From the IMG/VR virus record IMGVR_UViG_3300027832_000010, positions 1-64,000 of that record: DNA of 64,000 nt, one strand, 5' to 3'. A program made the translations under genes and the position numbers. The notes below the pieces were generated by a model. The model was given only the letters and a program-made list of their open reading frames with translations. It was not told where the DNA came from and made no database searches. This DNA comes from a virus. Numbering within the stretch: position 1 is the first letter of the stretch; the number at the start of each line of letters is the position of its first letter. Shown piece after piece: positions 30,917-39,446 of this stretch.

Positions 30917-31414
30917 TTATTTATCCATGTTTTTAAGTTTTTCGAGTAAACTGTTGCGGTCTGTTACTACGTACCCGTCGCCATTTACTACGTCACCATC
31001 TGGATTTGATTTTTGATCTATTGCTTGTTTTTTAAGTTGTAGCTCAACCATTTTTAATTTCTTATCTAGTTTAGCCACTTTAGCATCTAGACTAGTTTTA
31101 AGCATTCCGCCGGCTACTTCAAAAACTCTACTTGCATAACGGCTTTCTACGTTCATACCCAAGTCCATTAAGTCTTCGTATGAGGCCATTGCCTTATCAG
31201 CAATTTCGTTAAGTTCGGTATCAGCCATTTCGCCTAAGCCTTTAACACTCGGTAATGCTGCTGCAATTTTATCAAATTCTGCAATATCGCGGAAAGTGTT
31301 ATGCTGGTCTACTACAGCAACTTTTGCTCTACTCTTTTTTTCTTCTGCCTTTGCATCATCTACAATTTCTTTAGAGTCAGGCAAATTTAGTAATTCTTCA
31401 AGTTTTTTTGTCAT
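30917..31414 (-). CDS. gp16: Terminase small subunit (gp16-like)
   Basis: 165 residues, helical. The start MTKKLEELLNLPDSKEIV and the coiled-coil region DLMDLGMNVESRYASRVFEV ... LDKKLKMVELQLKKQAID match the layout of gp16, a ring-forming protein that starts packaging and stimulates TerL ATPase. ATG 31414 has AAGGA upstream and is preferred over the further-upstream start of the frame. It lies in the packaging region next to gp4. Confidence 0.65.
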   Translation of the reverse strand: MTKKLEELLNLPDSKEIVDDAKAEEKKSRAKVAVVDQHNTFRDIAEFDKIAAALPSVKGLGEMADTELNEIADKAMASYEDLMDLGMNVESRYASRVFEVAGGMLKTSLDAKVAKLDKKLKMVELQLKKQAIDQKSNPDGDVVNGDGYVVTDRNSLLEKLKNMDK

Positions 31415-31452
31415 GCAGACTTTATCCTTAATATACACACTTATTTAGTATG

Positions 31453-31887
31453 TTATCGTCTACCGCCGTGAAAAATATCGTGTTCAGTTACTATGCGGAA
31501 TTTTATACCGTTTTGTTTGCAATATGCATTTGCTGCTTCCCATTTAGCAGCGTTAACTACAGCGTGTAATTGATTGTGTCTACTCTTTCCTGCTTCTTTT
31601 AAACTAGTTTGATTTGAAGGTTTTACTTCAATAAGTTCGACAAACTGTTTACCAGTTTTATCTGCATACGCAATAAAGAAGTCTGGTACATAGATTGTGT
31701 GCTTGCCAGTTAACGGATTACGATATGGAATACGTATTGCTTCGCTTGCCCATTGTGTAACATTAGCATTTTCGTCACAAAATTTCATAAATGCAAATTC
31801 CCAACCTGACCGATATGTTGGAACTTTGCCGCCTATATATTTTGCTGGATTTTTGCAGTTGAATTTACCTTGTGCAAACCTTGACAT
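31453..31887 (-). CDS. gp4: Head completion protein gp4
   Basis: 144 residues, close to T4 gp4 (150). KYIGGKVPTYRSGWEFAFMKFC ends with the Glu of a PD-(D/E)XK-type fold (residues about 17-38), TIYVPDFFIAY gives the PD, and VELIEVKPSNQ the E-x-K. gp4 is needed to finish the packaged head, and its nuclease-like fold may trim or bind the DNA end. The uvsW endonuclease shares this motif order, so the two folds are probably related. Confidence 0.8.
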   Translation of the reverse strand: MSRFAQGKFNCKNPAKYIGGKVPTYRSGWEFAFMKFCDENANVTQWASEAIRIPYRNPLTGKHTIYVPDFFIAYADKTGKQFVELIEVKPSNQTSLKEAGKSRHNQLHAVVNAAKWEAANAYCKQNGIKFRIVTEHDIFHGGRR

Positions 31888-31888
31888 G

Positions 31889-32257
31889 TTATACCGCTAT
31901 GTTTCGCTTTTCCAAAGTATTGGTATTTGTAGTATTTTTAAATCCAAGTACACTAGTACTCAATCTATTATAATTTAATACTTCTGCAACAACTGCACTC
32001 AGTTTTGCTTCGTCAAAACCTTTAAGGGTATCTAATAGTACAAATACTTTAATATTGTCTAACTTTGCTTGTTGCAAAAGAATAGATCCAGTACTAATAG
32101 CTGCTGACTTTTCAAAACCTCTTTTTTCAAAAAATGCAACAACTGCATCAACTTCATTAGATGCAAATTCTAGCTTTGCAGTAAAATACTTATCAAAGAA
32201 TGAAGTTACACGTTTGTCATTTGTTTGTGTAGTAACTGGTAAGCTGCCGTTATTCAT
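31889..32257 (-). CDS. Hypothetical protein in the tail gene block
   Basis: 122 residues with a compact alpha/beta pattern (KLEFASNEVDAVVAFFEKRGF, KVFVLLDTLKGFDEAKLSAVVAEVL). It sits with a 1-nt gap between the tail-tube-like gene and gp4, so it is co-expressed with virion genes. No family recognised; a tail completion or neck role is possible. Confidence 0.6.
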   Translation of the reverse strand: MNNGSLPVTTQTNDKRVTSFFDKYFTAKLEFASNEVDAVVAFFEKRGFEKSAAISTGSILLQQAKLDNIKVFVLLDTLKGFDEAKLSAVVAEVLNYNRLSTSVLGFKNTTNTNTLEKRNIAV

Positions 32258-33541
32258 TTATAATCCTAATTTTTTATCTAGTGCAGCCATGGCACTTGGA
32301 TTGTTTTTAGTTGCGGCATACGCTGCTGCGCCCAGTGCAGCTGACCCACCACCTGCTGCTTGGAAATTTTTAATTGATTGACGTTGTCTTGCACTATCTA
32401 ATGCTGCGGCATTGGTTTTAAGAGCTTTTATTGAACTAGTTACAGCTGATGCAAGGCCAACACCTGCTGCCGCTAATAGTACATCTTTGCCGCCACCTTT
32501 TCCGCCGTTCTTTGGAAAGAAAGTCTGTGCTACACCACTAACATTAATTCCAGTTGCTTGACCAATTGCTCCTGTAAGAATATTAAATCCTTCTTGACGT
32601 AATCCTTCTTTTGATAAATTTCTTATATTACCAATTAACTGAGCACCCTGTAATATACTAAGCAATGGATTATTATATGATTCGCCACTAGCAATAAATT
32701 CATATAGGTCTAATGCGCTACCTATTGTGCCGCCTAACCCTAACTTGGCTCCACCTTCTAATGATATAGGACTAGGTGTCGTATCGTAATGATCTTGACC
32801 AAATCCGACAGGATCGCCTTGCGGGCCTGTAGTAATACTGTTTTGGCTATAAAACACTGCCTCATATGCTACTTGTATACTGTTACTCATAGTGCCAGCG
32901 CCGTCGCTGTTGTTAACACTATCGTGACTCCAGCTAGTTAGTATTGGGTTTACTAATGTATATGTAGTGTACTCACCTCTAGCTAGTACACTTATTTTAA
33001 TGCTTTTAAAGAAAGGTACTCCTGGATTGTTTACATCCATACCAAACTTATAATTATTACGAGAGCTACCTTGGTACGTACTGTGAGGTGCAACAGCATA
33101 TGCTCTACCAGAATCTTTTTGTTGATTACCGTCTGCAAAATAGTATCTATAATATGCTTGTAATAATGCAGTGGTAATGCCTTCATTGTCATCATGTAAC
33201 TCAATGTTTACAGGTTCATAACTTATTGAAGTTTGTGCATTTTTTACTCTGTTATATTTTTTCTTAGTTTCTATTTGAACACTAAATTTAGGCAAGTCTG
33301 CACTTTTTACAAGCATACCTATTTCGTTTAACGTAGACCCCGTAAACAACTTAGGAGCAATTCCTTTTGCAACATCTGATACTTCAAACTGCACATGATA
33401 AAGGAATTTAGTTTTTGGCGCAAGGGCCATATCTCTATCAGTATACAGCCGTGCAGCATGTTGCCAATCGGCCATATTGCCTTTGGGACTTAATATACCG
33501 TTTGAAATTGAATCTAATAAACCGTTAAACTTATTTGCCAT
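32258..33541 (-). CDS. Tail-tube-like baseplate protein
   Basis: 427 residues. The first 240 residues are strand-rich and resemble a tail tube fold (VQFEVSDVAKGI, LPKFSVQIETKKKYNRVKNA, TLVNPILTSWSHDSVNN, SIQVAYEAVFY), recalling gp19 and the gp48/gp54 tube-initiation proteins of T4. The C-terminal part is Ala/Gly-rich and helical. It directly follows the gp19 terminator and has its own late promoter. gp54 or gp48 equivalence is a guess; the tube-like fold is the firmer part. Confidence 0.55.
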   Translation of the reverse strand: MANKFNGLLDSISNGILSPKGNMADWQHAARLYTDRDMALAPKTKFLYHVQFEVSDVAKGIAPKLFTGSTLNEIGMLVKSADLPKFSVQIETKKKYNRVKNAQTSISYEPVNIELHDDNEGITTALLQAYYRYYFADGNQQKDSGRAYAVAPHSTYQGSSRNNYKFGMDVNNPGVPFFKSIKISVLARGEYTTYTLVNPILTSWSHDSVNNSDGAGTMSNSIQVAYEAVFYSQNSITTGPQGDPVGFGQDHYDTTPSPISLEGGAKLGLGGTIGSALDLYEFIASGESYNNPLLSILQGAQLIGNIRNLSKEGLRQEGFNILTGAIGQATGINVSGVAQTFFPKNGGKGGGKDVLLAAAGVGLASAVTSSIKALKTNAAALDSARQRQSIKNFQAAGGGSAALGAAAYAATKNNPSAMAALDKKLGL

Positions 33542-33546
33542 ACAAA

Positions 33547-33554
33547 TATTTATC
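33547..33554 (-). promoter_or_regulatory. Late promoter GATAAATA, 5 nt before ATG
   Basis: Minus-strand GATAAATA (33554-33547), TTTGT, ATG 33541. Exact leaderless spacing. Confidence 0.75.
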
Positions 33555-33582
33555 CTTTAGTATTAAGTACGTATATAAAGGT

Positions 33583-33610
33583 AAAGGGAGCCGAAGCTCC
33601 CTTTTGTTTT
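33583..33610 (-). terminator. UUCG-loop terminator after gp19
   Basis: On the minus strand GGGAGC-TTCG-GCTCCC forms a 6-bp GC-rich stem (33601-33586) with the extra-stable CUUCGG tetraloop often used in T4 terminators; TTT follows. On the plus strand the same stem is followed by TTTTGTTTT, so it may work both ways. It separates gp19 from the next late promoter. Confidence 0.85.
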
Positions 33611-33629
33611 AGACTAAATGATAATAGTA

Positions 33630-34259
33630 TTAAACGCCGCCGCCTGTAACGGAAGTATTAACTGTACGTCCAACTGCTGTACCAATACCAGTACCGTTTG
33701 GTGATTGTAATGCGTTATCGTAACGGATGTTAAGTGTAACACTAACTGGATCAGTTGAGTTAGAATATGACAAACTGTTGTAGTTTGCACTTTCTACATA
33801 GCAACCGTAAAGTTCAAAAGTTTCAAGTACGTTTGGTGTGTTAGCACCGTTGCCGCCATCTAAGATTTCAATGCGTGTTACGAATTTATAATCTTGTCCT
33901 GATGCTGCACTTGATTGCTCGTAAAAGTCGAACTGCTTCTGTAGCTGCTCGCCAACAAGTTTTTGCACATTGTTGTTAACATCTTCACGTAAGTTAAGCG
34001 TAATTGGTTCCCATGTATGTTTACCTGCTAGGTATACTCTTGAGTTATATACGTCAATTGTCATTTGTTCAAAACTTACGTTAGGACGAGTTACGTCAAT
34101 AACTTGTTTTGTAAGTTCTGTAGTCGGTGTTGATACACCAAAGTTTTCCAGTGACACTCTAAAGCGATACTGGAGTTTTGGCATCAATAGTCCCTGACTA
34201 CTAGCGGAATCTCCGCTAGCTAGGGGAACTGATATTTTTGATAATGTTGAAATAGCCAT
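33630..34259 (-). CDS. gp19: Tail tube protein gp19
   Basis: 209 residues. MPKLQYRFRVSLENFG, VIDVTRPNVSFEQMTIDVYN, WEPITLNLREDVNNNV and FELYGCYVESANYNSLSYSN are the standard gp19 segments, in order; T4 gp19 is 163 residues, so this one has modest insertions. It polymerises into the inner tube through which DNA passes. AGGAG precedes ATG 34259. It is followed by the strong terminator at 33586, consistent with high expression. Confidence 0.93.
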   Translation of the reverse strand: MAISTLSKISVPLASGDSASSQGLLMPKLQYRFRVSLENFGVSTPTTELTKQVIDVTRPNVSFEQMTIDVYNSRVYLAGKHTWEPITLNLREDVNNNVQKLVGEQLQKQFDFYEQSSAASGQDYKFVTRIEILDGGNGANTPNVLETFELYGCYVESANYNSLSYSNSTDPVSVTLNIRYDNALQSPNGTGIGTAVGRTVNTSVTGGGV

Positions 34260-34282
34260 TTAGTCTGCTCCTGTTCTATAAG

Positions 34283-34290
34283 TATTTATC
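34283..34290 (-). promoter_or_regulatory. Late promoter of gp19
   Basis: Minus-strand GATAAATA (34290-34283) with about 18 nt of leader before ATG 34259, including CAGGAG. A leadered late promoter, unlike the flush group. Confidence 0.65.
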
Positions 34291-34292
34291 GT

Positions 34293-37200
34293 TTAAAGTC
34301 CGTTGATTTCGCCGGTGTTTTTCAAGCGTAATGGAATGTAGATAAATTCAACTGCTTTAACAGGTTCAATAGCTATGTCTAAGTATAGTTCATTTCTATC
34401 AATTCTGCTTGGAGTATTATTTGACTCATCACAAACAACTAGGTAATCATAAAGACCACGTTGTCCAACTAATTCAAGTAATAAACTCTCTGCTGCTTGT
34501 TTAATCTCATTGCGAGTAATAGTATCATTTGGCTCAAAGATGTAAGGTTTAGCAAGCGTGTTTAGCTGACTACGTAAGTAGATAACCAGACGTGCTACGT
34601 TAATACGATCTAATGCACTTGTACCTCTTGCACGAGTTTTCTGTCCAAAGTTAACAAGTCCGGCACCACTAATAAACGTAATTGGGTTTATGTTGTTGCT
34701 GTACAATGTATCGCGTTGACCTTCGTTTAGTGACACACTTTGGAATTCGCCTTCGCTTGTGATATAACCAGTTGAACTTGCGTTAGTAACTCCGCCGCGT
34801 CTTGTACCTGCTGGTGCAAACCATGGATAGCTAACCTGGTCGCTTAGTGCAACTGTTCTTAACATCATGTGCGAAGCTGGAACTACAACGTTGTTACCAA
34901 AGTTGTCACTTGTAAATCCACATGGATAAAACACGCCTAGGTATTCATCGCGACTAACAAGACCATCATCGTTGTCTTCTACTGCTAGGTTAACGTTAGT
35001 TGCCCACTCGTTTAAGCTAGTAGCATCTGGTGTTAAACGGAATGGACTATCACCTAGGATAAATGCTGTTAAGCCTCTATCGTAGTTTAAGCTGATCATT
35101 TCGCCGATTAGTTCTGAATAACCTGGGCAAGCCATTAAGTTGAACAAGCGTGATTCATCATCACGTATTTCGTCATTTGAGTTAACAACTGCTTGTAGAG
35201 CTTGTACAACAACTTTACGCTGTGCCTTGCGTCCAAAGCTACCTGCACCATTTTCTTGGTTACCTGATTCAGTAACCCAACGGTGCGGATAGTAACCTGA
35301 CATCGGGTACTCGCCTGCATCACCTAAGCGTAGGTTGTCTGCATTTGTATCAATATAGTTGCGCTCAAAACGTTTTACGTTGAATCCACTTCTGCGTAAG
35401 TTCCATAGTAGCATACCTTTTGGATATAGTGCTGCTTGTGGTGCATCCGGGTCTAAGTAGTTGCTTACACGTAATTCAGCAATACTTGCGTCTGTCATAA
35501 CTTCAGTTGTTCCGCCGCTTACACTGTAACGTGCATCAGCAAATAGGATACCTTCTTCAGTAGTTTGATCGCTAGCATCTAGCGGTGATCCCCATTTTTG
35601 CGCTGTTGTACCTGCAACGTTATTGTTATAACGATAAATTGTTGGGTAGTTTTCTAAGTCAGCTGTACTAACCCATAGATCACCTGTTACTAGTGTGCTG
35701 CCATCTGATTGTACTAGTGGCATACTTGCTGCAACAATTGGACCTTCGGCATCTGCATCTGGAAACGCAGTTGCATCGTTATATCCAACCCATGTTGTAC
35801 CGTTGTGATACATAACATCAACTTCGTCAACAATCGAGTTGTACCATAGTTGTCCGGCAGCTGCCAATGAGTTTGGTGCATTATCGCTTGGTGTATACGT
35901 TAGTATGCGCCAGTTAGTTGCAGCAAATTGTTTTGGTGATGTGTCAACAGTTGTACCGTCTGCATATGCTAAGTTAACAGTGCTGTTTGATGCAGTTGCA
36001 ATATACGGAGTAAATCCGATAGCGTTTAACAATCCGTTGGTGTCAACAAAGTTAATTTCGCCACCTAATGCATGTGTAATTACAACTTTATTTTGCGCAT
36101 CAACTGTTGCACTTACGTTAGCAACACCTGCTGATGTAATTGCACTTGCAATTAATACTGCGTCGCCGCTTGCACTGCCTGTTGTTGCAGGCACAGTTAC
36201 TGTTACTGGACTACCCATTGTTGCAACACCCGCAACAATTGTAACAACTGACATAGTGAATGTTTTAGTTGCTGATGAACTATTGCCTGGCGCTGCGCCC
36301 GTTATTGCTGCACTTCTTATAACAGTTGCACCACTTGCTTGTCTACGATAGATTGTAAATGTGCCCAATGGTTGAGCGTCTGCTGCAACGTTTGTTTTAG
36401 CAAACAATTCACCAACTGCTAGGTTTACGCCGCTGCCAGTACTGTCTAAACCGTACACTGCTGCTGCATTGTTGTCGTACATTGGTGTTGTTTTTTCGTC
36501 CCAAAGTAATGTCTCTGAATTCCAAAGTTTTACTTTTAAATTTCCGCCGCCATTTGGAGCAGTTGTTTTAACCCAAATACTACCTGTTGGGCGAGTATAT
36601 GTATCAGTAATTTTAAATTGTGGAACACTTGTATGTGCCGATACTTGTACTGCTGGTGGGTAATAAGTTCCTGAGCTAATGCCTAATAGTGCTAATTTAG
36701 CAGTATCGCCGCCAATGATGACTGGACCGCCACGTGTACTATCATCTGCACCTGAACTTTCACCAGTGCTATAAATTTCAAGGAATCCGTCTACTGCTGC
36801 TGATGTAATACCAACACTTGCTAAGAAGCTAGTAATTGAACTTGCAACGTCAGTAATTGTATTTGCACCAACTGAAATAGCAGTACCGTTGATTGTAATA
36901 TCAGCCGGTGGACTGCCAAGTGTAGGATTAGCTATAGTACTTTTAACAGTTGGCCAGCTTGCTGTCCAAGCATCACTGCCTACTTCAACCCATGCGCCTA
37001 CTGCATTTTTAAACCAAGTGCGGTTTAATGTAGTAACTGCAACAATTGCATAGTCACCAATAGCACCAATACTAGCTAGTGGAGTATAATCTTCGTCTTC
37101 ATAGTCAACTACTCCGTCTGTTGTTGTAATAACAATTGGAGTTTTAGTTGTAAACGTTTGACCACCAATTGTAGTAAATGCTGCACCGTTCCACTGTTGA

Positions 37201-37637
37201 ATTCCGTATTTTGAATTTTCTGTATCGAACCAGTATGTATTTGCTAATGGATCTGCACTAGGAGCAGTTGCAGTTGGTGCTAATTCAGCTAAGTCGATAT
37301 CTGCACGTACGACCCATGCTCTGTTACTAACACCTAACAAACTGTAGGCTGCTTGTAAGCCGTATTCATTACGCTCGCCACCGTGAATTGGATTGTTGTT
37401 TGCATCAATTTGGAAAAGTGGATCACCAAATGTATCCGCTAAATCTCTTTGTGATGTAAGTAAGTAAGGTTTCCCTGCGTTAGCTTTTAATGTGCCCTGT
37501 GCAGTTCCTGTTCCAGCTGCATTAGTCTTATTACTTGCAGATGCAACAAAAACCATTGGTACTGTACCTGGTTCAGCCGGAGTGTAGAAACTCTCGTCAA
37601 TTACGCTAACCTGTACGCCTGGTGATGTCAATGCCAT
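34293..37637 (-). CDS. gp18: Tail sheath protein gp18 with large insertion
   Basis: 1,114 residues; T4 gp18 is 659. The N-terminus (MALTSPGVQVSVIDESFY) and the C-terminal third (YLGVFYPCGFTSDNFGN, WFAPAGTRRGGV, ARLVIYLRSQLNTLAKPYIF, DIAIEPVKAVEFIYIPLRL) are typical sheath core. Between about residues 120 and 690 lie repeated surface-type modules, such as PLANTYWFDTENSKYGIQQW and AAGQLWYNSIVDEVDVMYHN, likely exposed decorations on the sheath. ATG 37637 has AGGAG; the open frame extends 14 codons further without a ribosome site. Confidence 0.92.
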   Translation of the reverse strand: MALTSPGVQVSVIDESFYTPAEPGTVPMVFVASASNKTNAAGTGTAQGTLKANAGKPYLLTSQRDLADTFGDPLFQIDANNNPIHGGERNEYGLQAAYSLLGVSNRAWVVRADIDLAELAPTATAPSADPLANTYWFDTENSKYGIQQWNGAAFTTIGGQTFTTKTPIVITTTDGVVDYEDEDYTPLASIGAIGDYAIVAVTTLNRTWFKNAVGAWVEVGSDAWTASWPTVKSTIANPTLGSPPADITINGTAISVGANTITDVASSITSFLASVGITSAAVDGFLEIYSTGESSGADDSTRGGPVIIGGDTAKLALLGISSGTYYPPAVQVSAHTSVPQFKITDTYTRPTGSIWVKTTAPNGGGNLKVKLWNSETLLWDEKTTPMYDNNAAAVYGLDSTGSGVNLAVGELFAKTNVAADAQPLGTFTIYRRQASGATVIRSAAITGAAPGNSSSATKTFTMSVVTIVAGVATMGSPVTVTVPATTGSASGDAVLIASAITSAGVANVSATVDAQNKVVITHALGGEINFVDTNGLLNAIGFTPYIATASNSTVNLAYADGTTVDTSPKQFAATNWRILTYTPSDNAPNSLAAAGQLWYNSIVDEVDVMYHNGTTWVGYNDATAFPDADAEGPIVAASMPLVQSDGSTLVTGDLWVSTADLENYPTIYRYNNNVAGTTAQKWGSPLDASDQTTEEGILFADARYSVSGGTTEVMTDASIAELRVSNYLDPDAPQAALYPKGMLLWNLRRSGFNVKRFERNYIDTNADNLRLGDAGEYPMSGYYPHRWVTESGNQENGAGSFGRKAQRKVVVQALQAVVNSNDEIRDDESRLFNLMACPGYSELIGEMISLNYDRGLTAFILGDSPFRLTPDATSLNEWATNVNLAVEDNDDGLVSRDEYLGVFYPCGFTSDNFGNNVVVPASHMMLRTVALSDQVSYPWFAPAGTRRGGVTNASSTGYITSEGEFQSVSLNEGQRDTLYSNNINPITFISGAGLVNFGQKTRARGTSALDRINVARLVIYLRSQLNTLAKPYIFEPNDTITRNEIKQAAESLLLELVGQRGLYDYLVVCDESNNTPSRIDRNELYLDIAIEPVKAVEFIYIPLRLKNTGEINGL

Positions 37638-37669
37638 ATCGTTTTCTCCTATTGGATTGTTATTGCTAG

Positions 37670-37677
37670 TATTTAGC
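37670..37677 (-). promoter_or_regulatory. Late promoter of gp18
   Basis: Minus-strand GCTAAATA (37677-37670), leader of about 27 nt with AGGAG before ATG 37637. Divergent from the HNH gene at 37745. Confidence 0.65.
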
Positions 37678-37732
37678 ATACTACGATAAATTTATACGAG
37701 TTATAGTGGTATAAAAGGGACCGAAAAGGTGA

Positions 37733-37740
37733 GGTAAATA
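37733..37740 (+). promoter_or_regulatory. Late promoter GGTAAATA, 4 nt before ATG
   Basis: GGTAAATA (37733-37740), CAAT, ATG 37745. The box and spacing resemble those of the terminase endonuclease. Confidence 0.55.
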
Positions 37741-37744
37741 CAAT

Positions 37745-38080
37745 ATGAGACCATTATGCCAATGTAACCAACGTCCTGCGGCAATAAACTATCGTAAGGA
37801 CGGAAAAATACACTATCGTAAGTTATGCGAGCGTTGCTTACGTAGCGGAGTTAATCACGGCGTACCTAAATGGAAGCAAGCTGGTTACGAAAAGAAACCA
37901 CTGTGCGAAAAATGTGGATTTAAATCAAAACACTCAGAGCAGTTTAATGTATTTCATATAGACGGCGAGTTAAACAACTGCCGTATTAGTAATCTTAAAA
38001 CTATATGTGCTAACTGTCAACGCACTCTTCAAAAGGAAGGCGTTAAGTGGAAGCAGGGCGATTTAGTACCTGACTTCTAA
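37745..38080 (+). CDS. HNH-type zinc-binding endonuclease
   Basis: 111 residues. CERCLRSGVNHGV and PLCEKCGFKSKHSEQFNVFH provide CxxC pairs and the His, FHIDGELNNCRISNLKTICANC the rest of the HNH core with Asn and a CxxC-like pair (residues about 76-97). This is a free-standing HNH protein, possibly a homing or packaging-associated nuclease. It is on the opposite strand to gp18, between sheath and neck genes. Confidence 0.7.
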   Translation: MRPLCQCNQRPAAINYRKDGKIHYRKLCERCLRSGVNHGVPKWKQAGYEKKPLCEKCGFKSKHSEQFNVFHIDGELNNCRISNLKTICANCQRTLQKEGVKWKQGDLVPDF

Positions 38081-38081
38081 T

Positions 38082-38585
38082 TTAAGCGTCTAAGAATTTC
38101 ATTAACTGATCTATGTTAAACTGTAAGTCTTCCAAGGTGCCGTTATTATCAATAGTATAATCAGCCATCCACTGTTCTAAGCTCATTGAGTCTTTTGCTT
38201 CAAGTGGTAAGTAATCACTACGATCAACCCAGATAGCATAATCAAATACTTCGGTGTTACGCATAGCATGATATTCTTTTTTATTGCGTAGGCCGCAATA
38301 GATATCATACGCATTAAACATTTCGCGTCCTAGACGCGCTGGGTCAGGAACATTATAAGCGCAGATAGCATCATACCATTCTGCTCTGTGATTATGCCTG
38401 TCAGCATAACACTCTTCCTCATTAGCATATCCATACTTTTCCTTTAAGTCGTTATAGATAAAACGTTTTGAACAAAATCTACTACTACTTTCAAAACTGT
38501 AATTATACTTGTCACGCAGTATTTCGCATACAGTATCTTTGCCGTGACGTCCGTGACCGATAATTAGTAGTTTAAGTTTGTTCAT
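38082..38585 (-). CDS. Deoxynucleoside monophosphate kinase-like protein
   Basis: 167 residues. LLIIGHGRHGKDTVCEIL at the start is a P-loop of the gp1/adenylate kinase type, followed by the lid/acceptor Arg-rich stretch SSRFCSKRFIYNDLKEKYG, and DYTIDNNGTLEDLQFNIDQL at the end matches the C-terminal helix of phage dNMP kinases. It would phosphorylate dNMPs for phage DNA synthesis. It has its own sigma70-type promoter and converges with the HNH gene (1-nt gap). Confidence 0.7.
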   Translation of the reverse strand: MNKLKLLIIGHGRHGKDTVCEILRDKYNYSFESSSRFCSKRFIYNDLKEKYGYANEEECYADRHNHRAEWYDAICAYNVPDPARLGREMFNAYDIYCGLRNKKEYHAMRNTEVFDYAIWVDRSDYLPLEAKDSMSLEQWMADYTIDNNGTLEDLQFNIDQLMKFLDA

Positions 38586-38608
38586 ACAAATGATCCAATG
38601 TTTCTATT

Positions 38609-38636
38609 AGTATAACAGAAATTAAAGCATTGTCAA
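38609..38636 (-). promoter_or_regulatory. Sigma70-type promoter of the dNMP kinase
   Basis: Minus strand TTGACA (38636-38631), 16-bp spacer, TATACT (38614-38609). The predicted leader is about 17-18 nt, so this early promoter is not of the flush type. Confidence 0.7.
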
Positions 38637-38643
38637 GTAGTTT

Positions 38644-39393
38644 TTAACCTATTAAAAATCCGAATCCGGTGCCGCCGGCCATTGCCATAGCAACTTCATT
38701 TTCAAGTTTATCCATTTCAGCTTGTGCTTCTGATTTTAAACTTGATCCGTTAAGACTAGTGCCGCCTTGTGGTCCTGCAATAGTAGCAAATTTTTCTCTT
38801 GCTTCTCCTAGCATATATTTGCAAGTTGCAAGAGTATAATCTTTAATCCACTGTTGTGCCATATAATCGTTTAGTAATTCTTCATCTGGACGATAATTAT
38901 AGCAATATAACATTAGAGTTTCATTTGCTCTAGGACGCTGAAGCATGGTAAGTTTTTTACTAGAACTATTCCATTTAAATTCAATAAAGCTACCAAACAT
39001 ACGGCCTACTAGTTCTTGATATTGTGAAAACATATCATATGTTGCAAGACCGCCCATATTACTAGAACTTAGCAAGTAAGTATTTGTATACGCCATGTTA
39101 AACGGTTCAAACAAACTGCCGCCATCACCGCCGCCTGTACGAGCGCCAATGCTTCTACGGAATATTTGTCTTACTTCGATTACTTCTTGAGGCAGGATGT
39201 ATTCGTTTTGATCAAGTATAGTTGGCAGGAACAAATACGATTCTTCAACTGAATTATTGCTACGCTGTCTAAATCTAGTTAATGATTTTTTTAGTGCCGT
39301 TTCATAATGAATTGGATCGAGTTCAACATCGACCATACCTCCGCCTAGCAGCGTGTGTACGTAATCATATACTTCTTGTTTTGTTGTTGCCAT
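38644..39393 (-). CDS. gp13: Neck protein gp13
   Basis: 249 residues (T4 gp13 is 309). MATTKQEVYDYVHTLLGGGM, VDVELDPIHYETALKKSL, YLFLPTILDQNEYILPQEVI and NETLMLYCYNYRPDEELLND are in the order expected of the gp13 head-completion family. It closes the portal and joins the head to gp14 and the tail. GGGAG precedes the ATG, and a late promoter lies just upstream. Confidence 0.8.
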   Translation of the reverse strand: MATTKQEVYDYVHTLLGGGMVDVELDPIHYETALKKSLTRFRQRSNNSVEESYLFLPTILDQNEYILPQEVIEVRQIFRRSIGARTGGGDGGSLFEPFNMAYTNTYLLSSSNMGGLATYDMFSQYQELVGRMFGSFIEFKWNSSSKKLTMLQRPRANETLMLYCYNYRPDEELLNDYMAQQWIKDYTLATCKYMLGEAREKFATIAGPQGGTSLNGSSLKSEAQAEMDKLENEVAMAMAGGTGFGFLIG

Positions 39394-39409
39394 TTTAATG
39401 TCTCCCTAG

Positions 39410-39417
39410 TATTTATC
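39410..39417 (-). promoter_or_regulatory. Late promoter of gp13
   Basis: Minus-strand GATAAATA (39417-39410); leader of about 12 nt with GGGAG before ATG 39393. It lies back to back with the plus-strand late box of gp14. Confidence 0.65.
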
Positions 39418-39433
39418 GTTACAGTGGTAAGAC

Positions 39434-39441
39434 GCTAAATA
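39434..39441 (+). promoter_or_regulatory. Late promoter GCTAAATA, 5 nt before ATG
   Basis: GCTAAATA (39434-39441), TGTAT, ATG 39447. The earlier ATG at 39441 begins inside the box and could not be on the transcript, so the box decides the gp14 start. Confidence 0.65.
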
Positions 39442-39446
39442 TGTAT

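Noticed and set aside
39441-39446. Start of gp14 at ATG 39441
   Set aside because: That ATG overlaps the late promoter box; the second ATG at 39447 has the standard five-base spacing.
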